Source: Hyaloperonospora brassicae
Taxonomy: Eukaryota > Oomycota > Peronosporomycetes > Peronosporales > Peronosporaceae
Direction: 5' to 3'
Assembly (NCBI GenBank): GCA_947650285.1
Contig: CANTFL010000748.1
Coordinates: 1-64,000, forward strand
Length of the DNA: 64,000 nucleotides
The notes beneath the pieces were generated by a model, which did not search any database, had not been told where the DNA came from, and saw only the letters and a program-made list of their open reading frames with translations. Both the position numbers and the translations under genes were made by a program. Below are positions 34,721 to 44,562 of the stretch, piece by piece (positions within the stretch are counted from its first letter, which is position 1; every line of letters begins with the position of its first letter).

Positions 34721-37459
34721 TTACGTTTCACTCTTGACTACAACTTCCCTAACAACACCTACTGCGTCGATCGTGCTCGAAGTGGCAGCTCGTCCACGAG
34801 TTCGACGCTTTTTTCTCTGCGGTGTGACATCACTAGCCCGAGCAGCTGCCAGCTGCTGCTCCAGCGTTGCCGGTGCGTCTTCCGTCAGGTCAAACACTTC
34901 GCCTTCTGCGATGGCCTGCTGTATTCGATGAGTGATGGCTTCCTCGATTGACATGGACCCCTCGAGCTCAATCTCCTCGTCGACTGCCTGAGCGCCGTCT
35001 TCAGTTGGAGCGGCACTCATGCGCACGAGTCGGCGAATCGGTGCCGCAAAGTCGGCACACACGTACGCGTCCTCCCGTTCGCCGTCAAAAAATGACTCGT
35101 CAGCTGCTACGGCCTTTGTCGATGCTTCGTGGATATCATCGTACAGTGCGGCCTCGATCGTGTCCTCCGCAACGAACCGGACAACAGTCACGAGATCGTT
35201 CGTCTGGCCCATTCGCAGCACACGGCCAATCGCCTGCTGCTCCAATGTGCTGGCCTGCGTGGGACTGTATCCGACCGGGTCCAAGAAGAGGACATGCGAT
35301 GCCACCTGCAGATTGATTCCAGATGCACTTGTGATTGAGTTCAAGATGAGGACTTGGGTATCCCCGCTGTGAAAAGAGGCGACGTGGGCAGACTTTGTCT
35401 CGCTTGACTGATGCTGCAAGAACACAGCGCTAGTGATGTTGGCGAGACGGAGCGCCTTGTCGACAACTCGCAATGCTCGATCCCACATCGTGAAGACCAC
35501 GACTTTGATCGTCGGCAGTCGGCTCAAGTACTGCACCAGTGCCGATATCTTGCTACCGTACACTGGCACTTTCTCGATATCGTCATGTTTGCAAGCCTGT
35601 TCCGACTCAATAAGTGCGACGCACTCTGTCACCTGCTTCAGCTGCTCTTCGACGAGAGCGCGGGCACGTGGACACCGCTCGTTGAGTGTGACCTCCATGG
35701 TCTTGGCCAGTTTTCTGACCTTGCCCATCGTGTCGAAGTGCTTCAGTATGTAATCTTCAATCTCACTTTGGTGGTAGAAAAGCAGCTCCGCTGGCTCCGG
35801 AACGTCGTCGCCGAACTGGTAGTGCTTATAGAGCATCCGGAAGCCGGCTGTAGTTTCTCCGCTTTCGTTAAAGAACTTGCTTAGACCAGACGCCTCCAAG
35901 TCTTCGAAGCACTGGAGCACATTGGCATACGTATTCGAGCAAATTGCACGGCAGATCGCGACTGTGTTGCGCGTTGCAGCCTCCATCAGATCCACTTCAT
36001 CCATGTGTTTGGTTGCCACAGCCAACTGCCGGTTCAAATGATACTTCTCGTCGCGAAACGTCTCACTCGGGCTCTTGGTCTTGACCATCGTCGACGCCGG
36101 GGTCGCACTCGAGCTGCTTTGCTTACCCCCATGCTCCCGTTCCAGCACCCGATCGGAAATGCCGGCGTGCACGCAACTTTGTCGAGCTGAGTGGTACTGC
36201 TCTGCCCATACCGTCTCCGACAGCGCATCCGTACCGCTCACGGATGACTGCTCTGGCATCACTGTGTCGGCAGCACCCTTCTTTCTACGATCAGTCTGAT
36301 CGTCGACATCGCCGAGAGCAAAGACGTCGTATGCAGACTTTTTCGCGGCCAGAACTCGTTCAATCTTGTACAACAACAGCTCTTGGGGATGAAGCTTGAC
36401 CGGGATGTAAATCTCGTCCACCTCGATTTTGTCAGTGATTGCCTTCTGCTTTACCTGTGCGCAGTTGCGGAGATACAGCTTCCGTTTGATTTCATCAAAT
36501 GCAGGGTCATGCGGCAGCAGCCGCAGCCGTTTGAACCCCAGCAGCTGATTGTTCGCATACATCGACTCTGCTTTGCCGGGAAACGGCGTCGCAGTTATCA
36601 GCCATACGTTCGAGCACCGATACGTGAGTTGGACAAAGCAATCCCTCGCATCTTTTCCAGGCAGTACCAAGTCTTGCACCTCTTCGAAGATCACCCGTCG
36701 CCAAGATTTCAGCGGCAGGTGTAGTAACGTCACCCACAGCGGTCCGCAGTACGCTTTGTGCACAAACTTGGCTGCTTGCTCGTACTGTTGCAGCACAGTG
36801 GGCGCCACGACCAGCGGTTTCCCACGGCCTCTGCTCTCCAACGGGTACACTTTCCCATACCGATAGTAGTAGCTCCTCGACTTGACGGCTTCGTCGACGC
36901 CCACGAGCACGAGCATGCGATTGGAAATATCCGCGCGCGCTGCTGGATTTTCCACCAGCTGCATGTACCGCTGCAGGCCCAGGACAACGTCAATCTCGCC
37001 GGGTTTGACAAACTTGTCGACTTCACGTTTCCACTGCGCGAGCAGATGCGACGGCGCGACCAGTAAGTTCGCACCGACTGCATAGTCCCGCGGCTCGTCT
37101 GCCAGCAGCGCCAGCATCGTCGCGGTCTTGCCCATGCCAATGGCGTCGGCCAGGCACCCGCCTTTCGAGTAGTAGTCGAGCATCCCAAAGTTAAACTTGG
37201 CCACGCGCTCGTCGCGGCTTTCGATCTGCTGCATGCGGTACAGCGACCGGCGCTGGTGCTCGTACAGCGGCACGTCGGCACGGAACGACAGCGGCGTCGG
37301 TACCTCCGGCGCCGTCAGTGGCAGGAACGGTACCTTGAACCGCACGTCCTCTGCCACGCGCGCGTCCGTACGCGCGCCGAGGAACGCGTCAATCGACTTC
37401 TGCATCGCCGGATGAAGCGCGTGCGTGCGTGCGGTGGCATCCGGACGGGTCGTGTACAT
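34721..37459 (-). CDS. SNF2-family DNA-dependent ATPase/helicase-like protein
   Basis: Superfamily 2 ATPase of the SNF2 type, whose members move or remodel chromatin or act in DNA repair. One exon, 912 residues from the ATG at 37459. The frame stays open to a GTG at 37597, but the divergent neighbour starts at 37579, so the ATG is preferred. Motif I is DAIGMGKTAT (about residues 105-115), preceded by the Q-like LYEHQRRSLYRMQ. Motif II reads EEVQ (about 259-262) where DExH is expected. Motif III is ITATPF. The second lobe ends with INLQVASHVLFLDP and EQQAIGRVLRMGQTNDLVTVVRF (motifs V-VI). The C-terminal 100 residues are acidic and then basic (RKKRRTRGR, likely nuclear localisation). Subfamily not determined. 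Confidence 0.88.
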   Translation of the reverse strand: MYTTRPDATARTHALHPAMQKSIDAFLGARTDARVAEDVRFKVPFLPLTAPEVPTPLSFRADVPLYEHQRRSLYRMQQIESRDERVAKFNFGMLDYYSKGGCLADAIGMGKTATMLALLADEPRDYAVGANLLVAPSHLLAQWKREVDKFVKPGEIDVVLGLQRYMQLVENPAARADISNRMLVLVGVDEAVKSRSYYYRYGKVYPLESRGRGKPLVVAPTVLQQYEQAAKFVHKAYCGPLWVTLLHLPLKSWRRVIFEEVQDLVLPGKDARDCFVQLTYRCSNVWLITATPFPGKAESMYANNQLLGFKRLRLLPHDPAFDEIKRKLYLRNCAQVKQKAITDKIEVDEIYIPVKLHPQELLLYKIERVLAAKKSAYDVFALGDVDDQTDRRKKGAADTVMPEQSSVSGTDALSETVWAEQYHSARQSCVHAGISDRVLEREHGGKQSSSSATPASTMVKTKSPSETFRDEKYHLNRQLAVATKHMDEVDLMEAATRNTVAICRAICSNTYANVLQCFEDLEASGLSKFFNESGETTAGFRMLYKHYQFGDDVPEPAELLFYHQSEIEDYILKHFDTMGKVRKLAKTMEVTLNERCPRARALVEEQLKQVTECVALIESEQACKHDDIEKVPVYGSKISALVQYLSRLPTIKVVVFTMWDRALRVVDKALRLANITSAVFLQHQSSETKSAHVASFHSGDTQVLILNSITSASGINLQVASHVLFLDPVGYSPTQASTLEQQAIGRVLRMGQTNDLVTVVRFVAEDTIEAALYDDIHEASTKAVAADESFFDGEREDAYVCADFAAPIRRLVRMSAAPTEDGAQAVDEEIELEGSMSIEEAITHRIQQAIAEGEVFDLTEDAPATLEQQLAAARASDVTPQRKKRRTRGRAATSSTIDAVGVVREVVVKSET

Positions 37460-37578
37460 TCGCGCAACATCCACCGCCGCGACCGGTGGTCGGTGCCCTG
37501 TTTCGTGTCGCCCGTCCCCATGGCCACTGCTACTGCCACCGAACGAGCGCCCAGAATCCAAACCCCCAGTCAAGAGCC
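37460..37578. promoter_or_regulatory. Bidirectional promoter, SNF2 gene / acidic membrane protein gene
   Basis: 119 bp separate the minus-strand ATG of the SNF2 gene (37459) from the plus-strand ATG of the large acidic protein (37579). Any promoter elements must be shared or lie inside the opposite gene. No clear TATA box or oomycete initiator was seen. Confidence 0.4.
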
Positions 37579-40500
37579 ATGGAGAGCGACGCGCCACCGC
37601 CGCGCGCTTTCAACGCGCAGTCGCTCTCTGCGCGATGGGACCGACGCACGCAGTCGGCTCCACGTGATCGAGACGAGACGCTGCAACTGCCGCCTCCGGT
37701 CGCTGGCGGCGTATCGGCGCCAGCGCCTGCGCGTCAGGCGACTGCAGGCGTCGCCACACGCGGCTGGCGACCAGGACAAGGGGGTGGACGCCTCAATGTA
37801 CGCAGACGCTCGTTGATATGCGCTTTTGTATGGAGAAATGGGCTGGTCGGTGGCAACTAATGGCTGTGAATGTTTTCTCTCTCTTCTCTCTCTCTCTCTC
37901 TCTACCTCTCTCTTTGTCTGTGTGTGGCTGTGCCTGTGTGGCGGTCGGTGGGTGGCTCGTAGTCTCCATTGTACGGCCAGCACCGCAAGCGTCCGTCTTC
38001 TATGGACAGTAACGTGAGCTGGAGTGGCAGTGAGATTGATTCGCTGGGTGCGGTTGGCGCAGCGCACAGCGACCAGGAGCAGGTGTCGAGACTTAGCTGG
38101 GCCTCGTCCGTGGTGACGAGGGACAGCCTGCCGGACACAGAGCAGCTGAACGCGATGCCAGCTGCGTCGACGCTCTTTGGTAGATCGGCAGTGGAGCAGT
38201 CACGCGGTGTTGCTGGTCAGGAGCAGACGTTTGGCAGTGGAAATGGAGTCGGCGTCCAGTCGCCCAGGACAGCGCGGGACAGTATTGCTGTGATGGACAA
38301 TCGTAGTGAGAAGAAAGCGACTCAGCCCGTGCGCGTCGAGGTGCCAGTGCAGCAAACGAAAGGACCTGCAGGTCCTCGTACGTCGGGCTCGGAGAATGTT
38401 CATGTGACTCCTCCTCCATCTTCTTCTTCGTCTTCAGTGTACGATGAGGAAAAGAACGGCCCACAGTCATGTCCCTCGACATTTGCCGATACGAGGGTGC
38501 CCCATTTTTCGATCGAGAAGCTGCGTCAAATGCGCGGTACAGAGTTGGTTGCGTCCACGCTGCTGCCCACGCGCGCAAGTGTGAATAGCCTCATGGGGTA
38601 CGTGCGGGAGCTGCAGCTATCGGAAGCGACGTTGCGCAAGCAGCTCGTGAAGAATAAGCAGCATACCGAAGAGGAGCTGTCCATGTCGCTGTCGAAAGTG
38701 GGTGCATTGGAGCGCACGATGCAGGAAATTGAGCGGGACCGCGAGCTTGCTCGGCAAAAAGTAGAGGAACAGGAACGGCTTATTCGCGATCTCGCAGCCA
38801 AACTAAGGCAAGCAGAGGCTGCTATGTCGGCTTCGTCCAATGTGGACGGGCTGTCGTCCATTGCCGAAGAAGCGGGCCCTCGGGTAGAAGGTGCAGCAGG
38901 AACTGGGACAGGTGTGCCGAACGTGGTCGATGCAACTGTCGACACAACAGTCGTCTCGCCGCCGACCCGCGATGCACCCACTCAGCACGAGATGCCACAA
39001 GAACAATCGTCGTCGACCCCTGTTCAACCAGACCAGACCAATGTGACCCATCGACCTGTTCAGTTCGCATCACCTTCTCGATCACCGGAGCGACCACTAT
39101 GGGACCCGTGGGCGTCGGAAGGTGTAGCTGCTGTGACGAACCATCCTCCTGTGTTTACCATTGGGTCCACAGAATTCGATCCGGTGGTGTCATCGTCCAC
39201 CCCAATTGCTCATTCGTCGATGAATAGCTCGGCAACGAGTGCACATGGACAGTATGAGCTCAAGTCAGTACTCGCGTCTCCGCGCCGGGTAACGCCAGAG
39301 GCGCAAAACGCTGCGCATAGTTTGCAGAGCGAAAACGAGATTTCTCGTATGGAACTCCCTTCGCGGGCCCTTCCAGATACTTTCGCTGCCGTGACGCCTC
39401 CAGGCATGGGCGACTTGCTGGAGCAAAAGGATGGTACGAGCATTTCACCGGATGGCTATGCGACATACACCGGTGGCACAGGGTTTGACACATTCCAAGG
39501 CCAACCAGAACGACGCTCGTCTGTAAGTTCGGCAGCTCCACCTACGAGATTTGAAGGTGGAACCAACGAAGACGTGGCAGCGCTTTCTTCATTGAATCCT
39601 GCCGAGTTCACAACCTCTATGCCGCCGTTGCAGCCTCCAGTAGAGCACGCTCAGTCTCCGCTAGAGCCGTCTTCAGGCACTCGTATGGACACGCAAGTAA
39701 CTGCGCCAGAGCAAGGATTCACGATTGGCGCAGAAAACGCTTTTGGCGTTTCCAGTGTCCCGCCATCGAGCGTTCCTCCTGCCTCACCTTCTTTCGCGAA
39801 CAAGAGCGAGGTGGCTGATACCACTTCGTTCATGCAACACGATAGTTCGGCTGCGCCTACCGAGCCTGTGTCGCTGGAAACGTTGCTTGTCGACTTCTTC
39901 ACGGAAGTTGACAACAAACGACTGAAGATGGCGAAGGTGTACGGAAAGCGGTACGCAGGCCGCGAGAAGTGGCTGTTCGCTGAGTTAACGAAGCGATACG
40001 GTGCGGCGAAGGTGGCAGTGCTGAAGGCTCGATTTAACACTGGAAGCGGTGGTGGTGGCGATGTGTCTGCTGATACCAGCCGCACCGATAGTGCGGAGGC
40101 TCAACACGCGACGAGGCCGCCTGATGCCCCAAATCATGCGGAACAGGGACGTCGAGGTCACCCACAACATACACAGTTCTTCCATCCTCCTGCACCTGAT
40201 GGAAACGTGGAGTCCGCCACCGGTGCAGGTCCGCCTTCGATGTCCGCTCCGATTGCTGATCCTCACGAGATGGACGCGTCGCGCCTTCAGAGTCGACAGG
40301 TTGCGCCAGAGGTTGAGACCCCTCCGAGTCCGAGCGAAAGCCTTTCTGCGGGTACTTTTTCGTCTCAGCAGCGTCATTCTGGAGGCGACATGCCGCCTCC
40401 ATCTGGCCCTTACAGCTCGTTCCCGAACTCGCAAGAGACAAGTGGAGAAGTAAGTGCAGCTGTTGCAGGTGGCAAGGCTGGCTCCGCATTCAAACGTGGC

Positions 40501-43500
40501 CCCTTTCCCATGTCCCAACGTCGTGCAGAGCCATTCAGTCATCGGCCGTTTCCTCCTCAGACGGAAACGGAGAGCAGCGGTGCTGCATCGTTGGGTCTTC
40601 GCCAGCGTCGCCAGGCGTCTGTTTCCAGCCAGGATGGTAGTGGTGATGCCGAACCTCCTGTTGTGACCTTGGAAAGTTTGCTGAACGAGCTGTATAAGAA
40701 TCACCAGCCTGATAAGCTGAAGAATGTTCCTGCTGTCGCAAAGCAGTACGCAGGCAAGGAGCGTGAGCTTGTTGCGTTGCTGAAGGGGAAGTACGGAGCT
40801 CTGAGTGTGAAACGGCTGGAAGAAAGTCTGGACGTGCTGGAGCGCGCACACCTTGCTCGTTTGAGCAGTAAGGCTACTGGAAAGCGGCGCGGCTGTTTCG
40901 TTCGTACCGTCTCGCTGGTGTTTTGGCTCTCGCTGCTGCTATATTTCTCGTCCGGCGTTGTTTTTGTCAGCTTTATCGTATTGGATGCGTGGGAGTGTCA
41001 TTCTCTAGACAGTGAGGAGCAAGAGTTGGAAGGTGCTGAGGAGTGTTCTGTGCTGAAGAAGGAGCTGGAGACTTTTACGTACGAGCGCGTTGCGGACTAC
41101 ATGGGTCAGTCACACCCGGACGCCTGCTTTTGCTCAGAGTGGAAGGCGCGCGAAAGTGCGTTGTTTGCCAATTATTCAGTCGAAGATGCTGTCAATTTGG
41201 CGAGAATGGTTCCGTTCTCGCCTGGTTCTTTCGGGGCACCGTGGGTCGCGACTGTGAAGGCACAAGTGCCCTCGCAAGAGTTTGTTGACAGCTATGTCAA
41301 GCCCGTGGTGGACTTGTCATTGGATGTCGGTTCATTCGTGTGGACGTCCGTCCTTGAGTTGGCAGAGTCAGGCATGACTTCGGAGGAGTTGCCGGTCGTG
41401 GAACATGACGTCGACCATGGTTACGGTGACGCTTCATCCTTGGATGAAGACGGCGACACCGATGAGCACGCAGACTCACACCAGCAGAATGCTGAGGCAG
41501 ACATCGACGATCTTGTCGGCAACGATGATGCGGATACCTTATCGATGGAAGAGGAAGAGGAGCTGGTTGAGGACCAACCACTTGCGGTGACGCCTGGTGT
41601 GTTGGATCAAGTTTTTGTCGAGGAGATCAGCGACGTGCTTGACGAGAAGCCTGAAATCGAGGAGCTCGACACACGTGTAGCAGAGGCTGTGTTGGCGGAG
41701 GACGAGGAAGTCATGTCCGATATGGCTGACGAGATCGACACTACTGCGCCGGACGGTGTGCTGGTGGAGAGCGAGGATGGCATTCCCGCTGTGGGTGACG
41801 TGACGACCATTACTGGAGAGAGCTTGCCATCAGAAACGAAGAGAGATGAGCAGGCCGCAAAAGAGTCAACCGACATGCTGGAGGTGGACGACACCTTGTC
41901 ATTGGAGATGGCTGGGTCGATTGATGCTAGCGAGCAGGCGGCAAGCGATGAGATTGAAGCAAGGGCTGATGTAGAGGCTACTTCGGGCGGCGTTGTGAAC
42001 AACTTGGCTGAAGATGACGAGTCTGTTGGTGACGCCGATGGCGAATCTGCCGAGACCGAAGTAGCAGATGCAGCTATCACCGAGTCTACTGGTGGTATTG
42101 ATGACGCGTCTGAAACTGAGATCGCAGTATTGGATGACGCGGCTGATAACGTTGCCGTTACTACTGCTGAAGGAGCACCCGAGGTCGCAGTAGAAGGCAA
42201 CGTTGAGACGTCAACTGACGATTCTGTGGCCGAAGCGGAGAGAGTCGTGGAGGTGGAAGTGCATCAGGAGGGTCTAGACTTGTTGTACCCCGAGAGAGAG
42301 TCGACAGAAGAGGCTGACACTGCGTCCGGTGAGGTGTCCGATTCATCGATGCATGTGGACCTCCTGCCTTCGCTCGCCAGCGGTGACGCGTCGTCTATTT
42401 CGAGTGAAGAAACGGCGTTCGTATTACCTGAGACGAGTACTGCCGACGAGGGATCCGCTACGCACACCAGCAGCGGCGCTGATGCTGATGCTGATGTGAC
42501 GAATGTGGAGCCGGACGTTGGCGTAGAAAGTGATGCGCTCGAAGCAAATGGGGGACATAGTGACGAGGAGACGATCGAAGTCTCACAAACGGAGCATCAA
42601 GCTGAGCTGAGCTCGGAACTCGAGTTCGTCACACACGACGACGATTCGTCGATTCCTGTTGACGTCGACGAGTTGGAGCTAGCGTCAGGTGTCGAGGAAG
42701 ATGCGCCGGGTTCGCTTCACGAGGAACCGGAGCCGGATACTGACGAGAACGGGCTGGCTGACGATATCGATGCTGAAGTTGAAGTCGATGCAATGCCTGA
42801 GGACGGAGAGGTCACTCCATTCGAAGGCGACGGTGGTGGCAGTTTGACACACTCTCAGACCGAGAAAGGTTCTGACTCGGATGGCGTGACTGCAGCAGAA
42901 GTTTTGCCAGCGGACGCCACAGCATATTTGTCGGACGACAGGTCCTTGTCGATCGAAAGTGATAACGAAGAGCTGGCCGCTTCTGCTGTAGTGGGGGAAC
43001 TTCCGTCAGCCGATGACGATGGGCGTGTGGTTGAAACGAATGAAGTAGACGATGACGATCCCACCGTTCTCGATGAGGGGCAGGAAGACAGCGAGTCGAA
43101 GATTGAGGACGACACTGCGAGTGTGGACGAGGATGTCGTGGCGCAGGACTTATCGGAACACGCTGAGCACGAAGATTTTGGCTTGGTCGAAGACAGTGGA
43201 GAATCTTTGGCGGCTGCAGCAGAGTCCGATGCAACTACTGACGAATACGCTTCGACGTCTGAGGCGAAAGTAGAGAACTTCGACGAGGCTACGGACGAGA
43301 TGGATGAGGCGGGCAACGAAGATACCGAAGCCACTGCTGACCGCGATATCGAAGCGGAAGAGTTTGCGCCAGAGCCTGGCCTAGTTAGCGAGCTCGGCGA
43401 GGAATCGATGGTGGCTGAAGGTGTAGACGTGATGGATGATGTTGAAGTGGTGTCTGCTGAGCATGGCATGGAAGTGGACGAACAGGTCGAGATCGACGAG

Positions 43501-43983
43501 ACTGCCAGTGTTGGTGCAGCCGAAGGCTTGGACGATCCAATTGCTGCTGAGACGGCAGGACACGATGACATGGCAGAGGGCGTAGTCGCGTATGTTGCAG
43601 AGACTGAAGGATCGCCTCCTGTTGATGAGGTCGACCCTCTTTCTGATGATGAAGAAGTGAACGTGGTGACTACTGATGGAGATTCCGTGGCGGGCGACGA
43701 AGCAGTGGCGGCTGAAGTAGCCTCAATTACCGCTGACTCGGATGATGCGACTGATGCAACTGACGAGGCGCCGCATGCGGATACGCGCGTACATGTCGAT
43801 GACGAGACAACTGAGTCCGTAGTGGACGAATCGTCAGCCCCTGTTAGCGCAGAGGAGACAGACAGCAGTCTCACGTCTGCTATGAACGAGGTCCTTGCTA
43901 AACTTGTGGAGCCTTTTACAGCAGCCAAGACAGATGCGGATGTTGCGACGACTGGCAGCGAGCATCGAGTCGACGAGCTTTGA
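37579..43983 (+). CDS. Giant acidic membrane protein, paralog 1
   Basis: Two exons: 37579-37797 and 37981-43983. The 183-bp intron is pyrimidine-rich (CT repeats), phase 0. The product has 2073 residues. Order: a basic Arg/Pro/Ala-rich start (exon 1); a coiled coil at about 280-360 (LRKQLVKNKQHTEEEL, ERTMQEIERDRELARQ); a Ser/Pro-rich region; a short domain at about 709-758 (VDFFTEVDNKRLKMAKVYG, RYAGREKWL, KRYGAAKV); a second copy at about 966-1029 (LYKNHQPDKL, QYAGKERELVALLKGKYG); one membrane helix at about 1042-1076 (SLVFWLSLLLYFSSGVVFVSF); a Cys-containing segment of about 130 residues (WECHSL, EECSVL, DACFCSEW); then about 860 residues dominated by Glu, Asp, Ser, Ala and Val. Function unknown. 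The near-twin lies inverted at 56.8-62.6 kb. Confidence 0.8.
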
Positions 43984-44562
43984 GATCGCGTTCGAGCAGC
44001 TGATGCACGTATCCGTGGCCGAGCGATGAACCCGTCCCGTGAGTGCTTCTAGGCTACTACTGGCGCAAGAGGTTGTTATAGCAATCCGTCACGCTTTACG
44101 GTGTCCATCATAATCGATTAATATCAAGTCTGACTTTCTTACCGAGTGCAAAGTCGCCGAGCGAGCGCTCGAAAAAGACCCATTTCACAGCCGCCTCCTG
44201 CGCCCGCCTGCCGTTTGCTCAACAACAAAGGGATCAAAAATAGAAATAGCGCAAGATGGAGAGCGATAGAAATAGCGCAAGATAGGGAGCGATAGAAATA
44301 GCGATCGAGCAGAGCGCGCAACGGCCCTGCGGCTGTTCCCTCGTGCACTGACTCACCTTTGCCCATGTCCCTCTCGGGCTCAGCCGACCCGTTCAGTCCG
44401 TCGAGGGCCTATCACTTTTGACGTGTCACCACCCGACTCGACCCGTTCCCGGCCGCCGCCGCATCAGTCGCCCGCCGGCCCTCTGCCCCTCGCCGTCGCC
44501 CACGCACCCGCTCCCCCACTCGCCCTCGTCGCTGCGTCCGCCCGTCCACCCGTCTACCCGTC
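43984..44562. other. Intergenic region before the FHIP gene
   Basis: It holds the 3' end of the acidic-protein gene, a 26-bp tandem repeat (separate entry) and the FHIP promoter. TCACTTTT at 44412-44419, about 150 bp upstream of the FHIP ATG, fits the oomycete initiator core TCAYTYY. The last 120 bp are C-rich and probably the 5' leader. Confidence 0.4.
44239..44304. repeat. 26-bp tandem repeat, about 2.5 units
   Basis: Units have the form GATAGAAATAGCGCAAGAT plus GGAGAGC or AGGGAGC. Copies differ by one or two bases. It sits in the intergenic region between paralog 1 and the FHIP gene. Confidence 0.7.

Noticed and set aside
37597..37660. A longer SNF2 protein starting at the GTG codon at 37597
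   Set aside because: It lacks an ATG, would overlap the first exon of the divergent gene, and adds only low-complexity residues. The ATG at 37459 is preferred.
42855..43928. A 357-codon minus-strand open frame inside paralog 1 (and 41607-42200; similarly 57005-57727 and 58124-58717 in paralog 2)
   Set aside because: These are Ser/Thr/Val-rich mirror images of the acidic coding strand, created by its codon pattern. They lack their own starts and family features.
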